DNA of 64,000 bases from Thioalkalivibrio nitratireducens DSM 14787 (GTDB taxonomy: Bacteria > Pseudomonadota > Gammaproteobacteria > Ectothiorhodospirales > Ectothiorhodospiraceae), in NCBI RefSeq assembly GCF_000321415.2, contig NC_019902.2, forward strand, positions 1,674,001-1,738,000, written 5' to 3'. This document shows positions 51,348 through 60,200 of this stretch, in pieces (the first letter of the stretch is position 1; each line of letters begins with the position of its first letter). Below the pieces are notes generated by a model. It saw only the letters and a list, made by a program, of their open reading frames with translations. It searched no databases and was not told where the DNA came from. The position numbers and the translations under genes were made by a program.

Positions 51348-54300
51348 TCAGGATCCGGCCACGGCCTTTGTTCCCGAACCGGACAGGCTGGACTGGATGA
51401 ACGTTTCGGCAGCGATCAGCATGCCGCCGAGCAATGCTTCCGGCACGCTGTCGCCGGCCTGGGCGAGTGCGAGGGCCTGCATCAGTACCGCGGCATCAGT
51501 GGGGTCGATCTGGCCCGACGGCAGCGCTTCCCCGTAGAGCCACACGCCGGCCTGCTGCGGAGTCGGCGCGTCGTTGCGACCGGTGCGCAGTGCGGCCGCG
51601 GCCAGTAGCGCGCCGAGCAGCAGGTCCAGCGCCGGACCCGCGGAACCCTGCTGGAGCAGGAGTCGCGCCGCCGCGAGGTTCTCGGTGGCCTTGCGCGCCA
51701 GCGGATGGACCGCGGGCCGCGCCGGCTTCGCTTCCTCCGGCGCGTACACGGGTTCGGCCCCGGCCAGCGGCGACGCGGCGCCGAGCCGGTGCAGGCTGGA
51801 AAGGGTACGGCGATCGATCAACGCAACCGGGATATCGCCGCTCAGCCCCGCGATCGCGCGATCGTCCTGTTCGTCGACATGGTCCAGCACCAATACCAGG
51901 CCCGCCTGTATTCCGCCGTCGGCCTGGCCACGCTGGCCGAGAATGCGCTCGATGCGCGCTCCGAACTCGCGCTGCATCGCGACAATGCAGTCGCGCACCG
52001 CAGCGTCGCGGTCCGGCTGGCCGGTGGCCGCGATCTCCCGTTCCGCCGCCGTTGCCGGCTGGGAAGCATCCGCCGCTGTCTCGGCCGCCACTTCCGCCCC
52101 TGGCTCCAGTTCCGGCGAAATCACTTCCGGCGTCTCGGCACCAGCGCCGGAGTCCGATCCGGAAGCGGGGGCGTCGTCGCGCTGCGTGTCCATCGCCACG
52201 AGATCCGACGCCAGAATTTCCGCCAGCCGTCGCGACACGCTGACCACCTCCTCGGTCGCCTCCGGGTCCACCACGTTGTCGAACAGCTGCCGTTTGCCCT
52301 CGACCAGTCCGAGCACGCGCTCCTCGTAGGAACCCGGCGCAACCAGCAGGATCGCCTGCACCTTCTGCTTCTGCCCGAGCCGGTGCACACGCGCGATGCG
52401 CTGGTCCAGCACGGCGGGATTCCAGGGGATGTCCAGGTTGATCAGCACCGCCGCATTCTGCAGGTTCAGGCCGACCCCGCCGGCATCGGTGGAAAGGAAC
52501 ACCTGTACCGCATCGTCCTCGCGGAAGCGGTCCATCAGCGCGCCACGCTTCTGCGTGGGCACGCCACCATGCAGGCGCACCGAGCCCAGCCCCAGCCGCC
52601 GGACGCGTTGCTCGGCCATCTCGGTCATCCGCTCCCACTGCGAAAAGACCACGGCCTTCAGCCCGGCCGAGCGACAGAGCTCGTCGAGCAGGGTTTCGAG
52701 TTCGTCGAGCTTCGGCGACCCATCGGTCTCCTTGTCGACCAGTCCGGCGGCGTCGCAGGCCATGCGCGCCTGTTGCAGCGCCGCCAGCATCCGGTTCTGT
52801 TCGGAAGGCGTCAGCGGCCGGCGACGCATGATCTGCGCAAGCTGGCCGGCGGCCTTCAGTGCGGCTTCGTGAATGCCTTCCTGCTCACCCGACATCGGCA
52901 CGTCGATGCGCTGCACGATGCGCTCCGGCAACTGGTCGCGCACCAGCGAACGGTCGCGGCGCAGCATCACCGGACGCAGCCGGCGGCGCAGCTCGGACAG
53001 GTTGCGGTATCCCAACACCTTGCCGCGGTCGTCGGTCACGTGGAAGTCGACCAGGTAGCGCCACAGCGGGCCGAGCACGCGCGAATCGATCACCTGCATC
53101 AGGCTGTACAGATCCTCGAGCCGGTTCTCCAGCGGCGTACCGGTGAGCACGAAGGCGTAACGCGACTGGACCCGCTTGACCGCGCTCGCGATCTTGGTGC
53201 GCCAGTTCTTGATGCGCTGCGCCTCGTCGAGGATCAGCAGATCGGGGCGGAGCGTGTCGTTGATCACCGGCAGGTCACGCATCACCAGTTCGTAGTTCAC
53301 CACATGGAACGGGCTCGGGTTGCGGTACTGCGCGCCGCGCGTGTCCACCGGCCCCTGCACCACCTGCGCTTCCAGACCGGTGAATTTCTCGATCTCGCGC
53401 GCCCACTGCAATTTCAGCGACGCGGGGCAGACCACCAGCACCCGTTCCACGCCGTCGTGCTGGCGCATCCAGTACGCCGAAGCGATCGCCTGCAAGGTCT
53501 TGCCGAGGCCCATGTCGTCGGCCAGCAGCGCACGGCCGCGGCCGGCCAGAAAAGCGACCCCTTCCGCCTGATACGGATGCAGCCGCGCGCGGATGCCGGG
53601 AAGATGACCGCCGCCGCTGTCGATACGCTCGCGGATTTCCGCCGCGCGCACCGCCCGCGCCGCGTCTTCCGCCAAGCGCCGCGCATGCGTCAGCGCGTCG
53701 TCGCCGAGATCGATATCGTCGCGGTCGCGAACGCGCTCGGCGAAACGCAGGAAGTCGTCGGGAACCCGTCGCGAAAACGCCCCGCCGGCGTCGAAGTGTT
53801 CGTCCAGCAAGGCTTCGAGATCGGCGGCCATCCCGGCGGCCCGGTGCAGGCGCAGCACCGGTGGATCATCGCATTCCCAGTCCAGATGCACGTAAGGCCT
53901 GGCCAGCGGCAGCGCCTTCAGCGTGTCATAGTCGGGGCGCTTGCGAATGCGGTGCAGCACGGCCTCGATGTGCTTGCAGGTGCCGAGCTGGTTGGTCGCG
54001 AAATCCGGGCAGGTGCAGTGATTCGCACGCCGCTCCAGCGAGCGGATATGCACCCGGTAGCGGGTCGGGAAATGGGTGCTGGACTGGATCGAGCGCGCCG
54101 ACCAGAGGCCCTTCCCTGTCTCCCCGGCGGATTCGGTCAACGGTTGCACGCGCACCTCGGAACGCGCCTTCGCGATCCGCTCCGCACGCGCCTCCTGTGC
54201 CGCATCGGCCAGCTTCCCGGCCTCGCCCTGGCCCTGCGTGTAGGCGAACAAGGCCGCGATCGCGTGCACGCAGGGTGCGCCGAATCCGGTATCGTCCGGT

Positions 54301-54587
54301 CCCGCCCCCTGGCAGCCACAAAGGCTCCCCAGACTGCCATCGTCGCGGACCACGATCTCCAGCTCGAGCTTCTCGCCGGTCTGCTCGTCTTCGACCTGGG
54401 CCCAGAGGCTTTCGTCGGTGCGGTCGAGCGCCGTCACCCGCCGCTCGCTGCTGTGGCGCAACGCGGCCCGGATCACTTCCGGCAGTGCCAAAACCTCGAT
54501 CTGTTCGGTATCGAGGCGCAGCGGATCGACAGCGGAGACTGGCTCGGGGTGCGGAACGGCGGTTGACGGGGGCATCGGGCTGGACAT
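51348..54587 (-). CDS. SNF2-family helicase with SWIM zinc-binding motifs
   Basis: The 1079-residue ATPase has two Cys-His clusters of SWIM type (C90-x-C92...C106-x-H108, and C191-x-C193...C204-x-H206), a linker, then the SNF2 motor: HPYQAEGVAFLAGRGRALLADDMGLGKT (Walker A, about 337-364), LLILDEAQRIKNW (DEAQ box, about 451-462), FVLTGTPLENRLEDL, then VFLSTDAGGVGLNLQNA and DQRIARVHRLGQKQKV (motifs V-VI). The C-terminal 300 residues are a separate helical region of unknown role. GGAG lies five bases before the chosen ATG. Such proteins remodel protein-DNA complexes and are found in genome defence and repair; association with Uma2 genes is repeated in this window. Confidence 0.9.
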   Translation of the reverse strand: MSSPMPPSTAVPHPEPVSAVDPLRLDTEQIEVLALPEVIRAALRHSSERRVTALDRTDESLWAQVEDEQTGEKLELEIVVRDDGSLGSLCGCQGAGPDDTGFGAPCVHAIAALFAYTQGQGEAGKLADAAQEARAERIAKARSEVRVQPLTESAGETGKGLWSARSIQSSTHFPTRYRVHIRSLERRANHCTCPDFATNQLGTCKHIEAVLHRIRKRPDYDTLKALPLARPYVHLDWECDDPPVLRLHRAAGMAADLEALLDEHFDAGGAFSRRVPDDFLRFAERVRDRDDIDLGDDALTHARRLAEDAARAVRAAEIRERIDSGGGHLPGIRARLHPYQAEGVAFLAGRGRALLADDMGLGKTLQAIASAYWMRQHDGVERVLVVCPASLKLQWAREIEKFTGLEAQVVQGPVDTRGAQYRNPSPFHVVNYELVMRDLPVINDTLRPDLLILDEAQRIKNWRTKIASAVKRVQSRYAFVLTGTPLENRLEDLYSLMQVIDSRVLGPLWRYLVDFHVTDDRGKVLGYRNLSELRRRLRPVMLRRDRSLVRDQLPERIVQRIDVPMSGEQEGIHEAALKAAGQLAQIMRRRPLTPSEQNRMLAALQQARMACDAAGLVDKETDGSPKLDELETLLDELCRSAGLKAVVFSQWERMTEMAEQRVRRLGLGSVRLHGGVPTQKRGALMDRFREDDAVQVFLSTDAGGVGLNLQNAAVLINLDIPWNPAVLDQRIARVHRLGQKQKVQAILLVAPGSYEERVLGLVEGKRQLFDNVVDPEATEEVVSVSRRLAEILASDLVAMDTQRDDAPASGSDSGAGAETPEVISPELEPGAEVAAETAADASQPATAAEREIAATGQPDRDAAVRDCIVAMQREFGARIERILGQRGQADGGIQAGLVLVLDHVDEQDDRAIAGLSGDIPVALIDRRTLSSLHRLGAASPLAGAEPVYAPEEAKPARPAVHPLARKATENLAAARLLLQQGSAGPALDLLLGALLAAAALRTGRNDAPTPQQAGVWLYGEALPSGQIDPTDAAVLMQALALAQAGDSVPEALLGGMLIAAETFIQSSLSGSGTKAVAGS

Positions 54588-54888
54588 GAAGACTCCGGGA
54601 TGGGCGACGGAAGGAGGATGCGCAGGACTTGCAACCCTGTTCGACCAAAGGCCAGCATTGTACCCGCCCGCAGCCATTACGTCGGACGGAAGAGCGCAGC
54701 GTCATCCGCCATCGGGCTCCGGGGCAGGAATAACGGTTGGGGCTTGCGCAGCGCCGATTGGCGCACCCAATCGGCACGTATGCGCCGCCGGTGGTCAAAT
54801 TCGTTCCGCTCCCACGGGCGCGGATGAAGGAGACCAGCCCCTGGCCGATGGGATTTCCAGCGCCAGGTCGCCGGGAGGGCGCGCCCTC
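54588..54888. other. Helicase-Uma2 spacer with REP-like half repeat
   Basis: Holds the GTCGGACGGAAGAGCGCAGCGTCATCCGCC half repeat at 54681-54710. From about 54776 (ACGTATGCGCCGCCGGTGG) it is nearly identical to 49298-49406 of the other duplicate. Confidence 0.6.
54681..54710. repeat. REP-like half repeat, copy 4
   Basis: Matches the left arm of the paired repeats at 4523 and 36361 (CGGAAGAGCGCAGCGTCATCCGCC); no right arm follows. Confidence 0.65.
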
Positions 54889-55485
54889 CTACCGGGAAGG
54901 CGATGCGGACGGTAGGCCCGATCCGGGTAGCGGAACGTCCTCGTAAATGGCGTCCAGCGGCACTTCGAGTCCGAGGCAGGTCAGCGAAACGTGACCCTCG
55001 GTGATCCGGTGTACCTCCCAGCCGTCGCCTGCGCGGCGGCGCAGCTCGGCCTCGACCCGGTCCTGCGACAGCAGCAGGTATTCCTGCAGCGTCGGGATGG
55101 CAGTGTAGGCGTACAGCTTCTCGCGCCGGTCGATGCGCTCGGTTGTTTCGGACAGCACTTCGACCACCAGGCAGGGCCGGGTACGGAAATAGGTCTCGCG
55201 GTCTTCCGGGTCGCAGGACAGCAGCAGGTCCGGGTAGTAGAACGCAGTGTCCCCTGCGACCCGCACCCGCAGTTTCATGTCGGCCATGAACAGTTGGCAG
55301 GGGGTCCCACGCAGCCGGGGACGCAGCGCCGCAAACAGGTTGCCCGCGATCAGCCCGTGCCGATCGCTCGCGCCGACCATCGCGTACACCTCACCCCCCA
55401 CGTATTCGTGGCGAATCTCGCTGGCGAGTTCTCCGGCAAGATATTCGTTGACGCTCAACCGGGTTCTCGGTGCCGCTTCGACCAT
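54889..55485 (-). CDS. Uma2-family endonuclease (DUF820), copy 2
   Basis: A 198-residue near-twin of the protein at 49407-50003, keeping the same PDLLLSCDPED...VVEVLSETTERIDRREKLYAY catalytic layout. Differences are scattered and mostly conservative, so both copies appear under constraint. It lies about 300 bases after the helicase start and in the same direction, which would suit a shared function. Confidence 0.85.
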   Translation of the reverse strand: MVEAAPRTRLSVNEYLAGELASEIRHEYVGGEVYAMVGASDRHGLIAGNLFAALRPRLRGTPCQLFMADMKLRVRVAGDTAFYYPDLLLSCDPEDRETYFRTRPCLVVEVLSETTERIDRREKLYAYTAIPTLQEYLLLSQDRVEAELRRRAGDGWEVHRITEGHVSLTCLGLEVPLDAIYEDVPLPGSGLPSASPSR

Positions 55486-55554
55486 CGCTCGACTCCGGAA
55501 TCGCTTCGTGCTTCATGGTAGACGGGAAACCGACCCCGTACCAAGGTGGGCTGC

Positions 55555-55665
55555 CGAGCGACGCGACATTTCCGACCTGACCGGCAGCCTGCCCTGCCGG
55601 TCGGCCGAGATCGTTACCCTCGACTGGGAGCGGATACCGCATCGCGCCGAGACCGACGCGGAGTC
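55555..55665 (+). pseudogene. C-terminal remnant of a divergent Uma2 gene
   Basis: RRDISDLTGSLPCRSAEIVTLDWERIPHRAETDAES matches the end of the Uma2 protein at 50250-50846 (GRPDISELAGTLPCRS...DWDRMPHRGETDAD). The N-terminal 80 percent has been deleted, leaving the stub directly beside copy 2 as in the other duplicate. Confidence 0.75.
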
Positions 55666-55731
55666 GCCACGATCCACAAATGCGTTCGGCCCCCGTCCGC
55701 ATCCTCGTCGCCCCCCTGCCCAGGAAAATGC

Positions 55732-55820
55732 GTCATCGCGAGGAGCGAAGCGACGTGGCGATCCATAAGGCGGTGATTCAATTTGCGTCGTTTGGATTGC
55801 CGCGCTTCGCTCGCAATGAC
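55732..55820. repeat. Core of the MITE family without its outer ends
   Basis: GTCATCGCGAGGAGCGAAGCGACGTGGCGATCC... to ...GGATTGCCGCGCTTCGCTCGCAATGAC is the palindromic core of MITEs A-D, but the CCTGATTATCACG ends and 8-bp duplications are missing. This core occurs widely in bacterial genomes as an independent repeat. Confidence 0.7.
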
Positions 55821-56052
55821 AATGACAGGCGCTTTCCTAACCCTCGCACTCGGATTTGGGAGGGGGGGACTGAACGGATACCGATCCACTGCATGGCGGT
55901 CGTAACATCGAGCATCGCAGCATGGTCCAGACCGATTCGGGCCGTGAATCGAGTTCCGAAGTGGCCACAAGGCGATCGCCTGCATGGAACCGAACACAGT
56001 GGTCGTGCAGCGGACGCAGGCTCCCAGGGCCGTGTGGCCTGCAGCAATGCGT
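55821..56052. other. Intergenic stretch
   Basis: No gene recognised between the repeat core and the end of the RES toxin gene. Confidence 0.4.
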
Positions 56053-56544
56053 CTACTTCTCCTCGGCCCCGATTCCCCGGAATGTGCGCGCGTTGTACAG
56101 GTCGGCGTAGGCCTTGTTCAGCCGAATCCTGGCCGATTGCGGATGCACGGGATTGAACACGGCGATATTGTCGAGACCGCCGGGAACCGCGGCGCTCGGC
56201 ACGAGCAGGATCAGATGCTTGCCCGCTTTCAGCCAGGCGTCGCCCTTGCGCCGGGTCGTCTCCGGATACGGGTAGGCCGCCCAGTCGGGCGGTAGCGCTG
56301 TGCGCGCAAGGGTTTCCTGTGCAATCTCGTTGGGTAGCTGGTACACCCCCAGCCGGTAGTCGGCGGGAACCAGGCGCGGGGATGGCAGGTAGTTCGCCAG
56401 TTCCAGCAGCGCGGTGGCAGCCGAGCAGGCAAAGTAGAGCACGGGGTGGCCAGCGCTGTTCCAGCGGGCACCGTCCCGGTAGCTCGCGCCGCGGCCGCTG
56501 TAGTCTTCGAGGTAGCGCTCGGGACAGATGCGGTACAGCCGCAT
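56053..56544 (-). CDS. RES-domain toxin
   Basis: The 163-residue RES protein starts RLYRICPERYLEDYSGRGASYRDGARWNSAGHPVLYFACSAATALLELANYL, with the conserved Arg, Tyr and Glu of this family; further on come LPPDWAAYPYP, GDAWLKAGKHLILLVPSAAVPG and NIAVFNPVHP. RES toxins degrade NAD+, and their structure resembles ADP-ribosyltransferases. The ATG overlaps the antitoxin stop (TGATG), the normal order for Xre-RES pairs. Confidence 0.9.
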   Translation of the reverse strand: MRLYRICPERYLEDYSGRGASYRDGARWNSAGHPVLYFACSAATALLELANYLPSPRLVPADYRLGVYQLPNEIAQETLARTALPPDWAAYPYPETTRRKGDAWLKAGKHLILLVPSAAVPGGLDNIAVFNPVHPQSARIRLNKAYADLYNARTFRGIGAEEK

Positions 56545-56972
56545 CAACTGAACTCGCCGAACTCGATCTTGCGCAGGACTTCACGCACCCATTGCCGACC
56601 CTCGAAGGTATCGAACAGGTCCAGCGGGCGCTCGCCTGCCAGGGCGGGGACAGGCGTGTTCAGCCAGGTCCCGGCGGTATCCAGACTCCCCCAGACACGC
56701 TCGGCTTCGGCAAACAGCCGGAGCGCGTCGAGCACTTCCTCGCTGGCCACCGGGTCGAGCGCCTTGCGCCGATAGAACCGGCTCAGGTTGGCTGAACTCG
56801 TGTGCAGCAGCCGCACGAACATCTCGCGATGGCCGAGCAACTGCACCGCCTGACGCACCACTTCTCCCGGGATCCCGGTCCGCACCAGCCGGATGTAGTC
56901 GGCCGGATCGCTGAAGGCCCGCTCCGGAATCGGCAACTGGTCGAGGAAAGCCTGGGCGTTGGAAGGTCCCAT
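56544..56972 (-). CDS. Xre/MbcA/ParS-family antitoxin of the RES toxin
   Basis: The 142-residue protein has an N-terminal Xre-like DNA-binding region (YIRLVRTGIPGEVVRQAVQLLGHREMFVRLLHTSSANLSRFYRR) and the DUF2384 toxin-binding domain (EEVLDALRLFAEAERVWGSLDTAGTWLNTPVPALAGERPLDLFDTFEGRQWV). The ATG at 56972 follows GGAG by six bases; the longer reading lacks family support. It probably represses its own promoter. Confidence 0.9.
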   Translation of the reverse strand: MGPSNAQAFLDQLPIPERAFSDPADYIRLVRTGIPGEVVRQAVQLLGHREMFVRLLHTSSANLSRFYRRKALDPVASEEVLDALRLFAEAERVWGSLDTAGTWLNTPVPALAGERPLDLFDTFEGRQWVREVLRKIEFGEFS

Positions 56973-57046
56973 CACGGTCTCCAGAGGAAAGGATCGCCGT
57001 TGAGTATGAATCAATCCGACGTCTAAATCACATCCGAATGACGATC

Positions 57047-57190
57047 ATGCCTTCGGCGATTGCCGCAACGCCGGGTGCCCGGTTGGTCAGCGAATCAGAC
57101 CGGGTCGCGAGCGACTACGCCGGCTACGGTGAGCGGCTCGCAGACTTCATGCAGTCGCAGAAGCTCCTCCGCGCCTGCCGTGACACCTGA
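57047..57190 (+). CDS. Possible small protein, 47 aa
   Basis: ATG at 57047 opens a short frame MPSAIAATPGARLVSESDRVASDYAGYGERLADF, then MQSQKLLRACRDT and TGA. Codon use is chromosome-like, but there is no ribosome binding site and no known relative; it may be the tail of a lost gene. It faces the end of the CHAT gene. Confidence 0.3.
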   Translation: MPSAIAATPGARLVSESDRVASDYAGYGERLADFMQSQKLLRACRDT

Positions 57191-57222
57191 TGGCGGATGG
57201 CGGTTCATGGGTTCGGCCAACG

Positions 57223-60200
57223 TCACGGCTTGCTGATTGCGTCGAGCAACTCCTTCAGCGCCGGTGGTTTGTTCCCCAGCATCCTGCCCAGCAGCCGGAT
57301 CTGCTTGATCACCGAATCGCGCTCGCGATTCGAGGCAAGCCGAAACTCCTCCCGGTAGCGTTCAGCGAGATTCCTCCAAAGGGGCGCCTCGGCCGGCTCG
57401 TGCAGATTCTCGGCCAGCAGCCCACGGTAGAGATCGAGATGGATGCGGTCGGTGCGATCCCAGAAACGCTCCGGACCCTCGGCGCGGGGCGCCGATTCAA
57501 ACTGGCGCCCAAGGCGGTCGAGTTCGTCCAATACGGAATCACGCGGCTGCAGCAGATCGACGACCTCTTTGGATCGCCCGCCGTGCTGGGCGAGAAAAAG
57601 CCACAGCCCGGCGGCATTCAGCAACGGGTAACCGCTGAATCGGCCACTGACCGAATACGCCAGTTCGACGGCTTCGCGATGACACGCGTAGGCACGGGCC
57701 AGCGGTTCCCGCACCTGCTTCGGAGCCACGCGGCGCTCGCGCCCGGAGCCGGGACTCTCGGAGTCGTCCTTCAACCAACGAACGATTCCGAGGTGTTTAT
57801 GGGCACTGGCCTCGATCTGGATGCGTTCCGGGGTATCGGCGAATTTCCGGAGTTCCTGCGCCTGTTCGACAGCCTCACTGGCGTTCGACTCCGCGTCGGC
57901 GAAAACTGCCCCGCGCCGCTCGTCCGTGATGGGGCTCTCGTCCGCCACGGCTTCCGCTCCCGTTTCGCCGTCTCCCGTCCCGGGCCCGTGAATGTCACCA
58001 TCGCAACCTGCGCTCATGGCCATCTGTTCGGCGAGCCGAGCCAACGCATTCGCCCGGCATTCCATGGCCCGCAGCGATGCGCCGGAGTCGTTGCACGCCA
58101 GTGCTGCTTTGCTCCAGTGAATCGCCTTGTCGAATGCCCCGAACTCGTACCAGGCCAGGGCGACGGCCGTGCAGGAAGCCCCGGTCTTCAGATGCGGATG
58201 ATCCTCAACAGCTTTTTCGATCTCTTCGAGGCGCTCCTCTAGCCTTTCCCAGGACGCGCCTCTCGCCTGAAACAGATCGGCGCGGATGTTCGCGGCCTCG
58301 ACCTCGACCTCTCGCGGGCTGTAGTAGTCCCGCTTGCCGCCAGACGCAGCATCATCGTGGCGCTCGACGAGGCGGAAGGACTGGTCGCCGTAGCACTGAT
58401 ACGCAGCCCAGGTGTCGGAATGTCGATACGCGTCGAAGGTGGCCCGGCGTGCCTTGAGCACAGCCTGCCCGAACGTCTCCCCGGATAGCATCTGTTCGTA
58501 GAACGTCCTGGCAAACAGTTCCGCCGCCGCATCGTCGACCTCCCACCCCGCCGCCACCACGCACCGGACCCCGGCACGGATGAACTGTGTCCCCAGATTG
58601 GCCGCCAGTTCGTTGCGCGGGCCGCCGGGCGGTGGTTCCCGGTTCGCCCCGAGATGGCAGCAATTGACGAAAACGATTTCAGGCATGCGGTCACGGGCCG
58701 CGATCTCCAGCGGACCCAGCACGCTGCGCTCGTTCAGTATCAGCCCGGTACTGCGGACTTCCTGGCCGCTGCGCGAGGTACCCATCGCGTGGTCGAGCAC
58801 CCCATGGCCGGCCAGGTGCATGATCTGGTAATCGTCGACCGTCCAGGTGCGGATTACCTCACCGGCTGTGGCACGGATCAGCGGCCGGCCGGCATCGAAG
58901 CCGTGGCGTTCGAGCAGACCGGCCACCGCCTTCGCCTCCTGCTGCGCGCCGGGCAGCTCGGCGAACGAACCGCCGGCCTGGGTATCGCCGACCACCAGTG
59001 CCTTGCGGTTGCGCGCGGTTGGGACCGGTCCGTCGGACCGCTGGTAAAGCTGGCGCACCAGCCCGATCCGGCAGGCGAGCGGCTCGGTCTCGCGGCTGCG
59101 CCGATCGTTCAGCAACTCCCAGGGAAAGCGCGCGGTAGCATCGTCGACCAGCAGCACCATCCCGCCCTGCGCCTCGATCTGGGCCTTGAAGGCACGGGGA
59201 ACCAACAGTTCGAACAGCGCGGTGGACAACCCCGAGTCGCTCCCGGTGTCGGCGGTCGCCTCGGCCAGCAAGCTGTCGAGCATTGCGCTCTGCACGGTAT
59301 GCGACGTCACGTCGATCCCGGCGCGCTCGGTGAGCGGCGCAAAGTCCAGCACCTCCTGCCCGTTGTCGTCCTCGGTGACGGTGATCTGAATGCGCCGCCA
59401 CCATGGGTCGGGGTCGGCACAAACGGTCCGTTGGCGGCCACCGGGCATCGGCTGGATCGAGAAGTCGAAGCTCAGCGGCCCTTCCAGGTATTTGCGCGCT
59501 CGGGCACAGGCATGGGCGGTGGCGATCGCCGCATCGTCCAGCATTTCGACAATATCGAGCTGCTGCACCAACGGTGCACCGAGCTCAGCCAACTGCCGGT
59601 TCGCGGAAACAACCGCCTCCAGCAAGGCATTCACCGCGGCTTCGCGCGGGATGCCGTCGGCGCCCGAGCCGATTACCAGCGACGCAAGCTTCAGCTCGCT
59701 ATCATGCCGGCAATAGCGCTGACACTCGCCGTGCTGCCGCGCGAAGCGGATCAGCGCATGACGCAGGGTCCGCCGCAACAGCGGCGCGGTCAGCCCGCCC
59801 AGCGGACCCAGCCCGACGACCACCGCGCCGTCGGTGCGACCGTCGCCGGGCTTCGTCAGAATTTCCACCGAATTCAGCGGCCCCGGGTACAAACCCACCC
59901 GGTGCAACGCACGCAAGCGGCCATCCAGTTGCTGGTCCAGCACATCCTCAGAACCGGTGATGCCTTCGTGCTCGTAGTGCCCGACCATCACCGGTACGTC
60001 GGCGTACAGCAGATTCCCGTGTCGGATGCGCACATGGCACGGCGCCACGGTTTCCCGCTCGGCACCGGCGGTCCAGGCCGTTCCGTGCAGTGCGGCGGCC
60101 TCGAGTTCGTCTTCGGTGGGGAACAGAAACGGCGTCTCGATTTCTTCCTCCGAAACTCCGACCGCGTCCGCGGGAGCCCCGCGCGCCACTCTCCCCGGCA

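Noticed and set aside
51705-54566. Long antisense frame opposite the SNF2 helicase
   Set aside because: No conserved motif, while the opposite strand carries complete helicase motifs.
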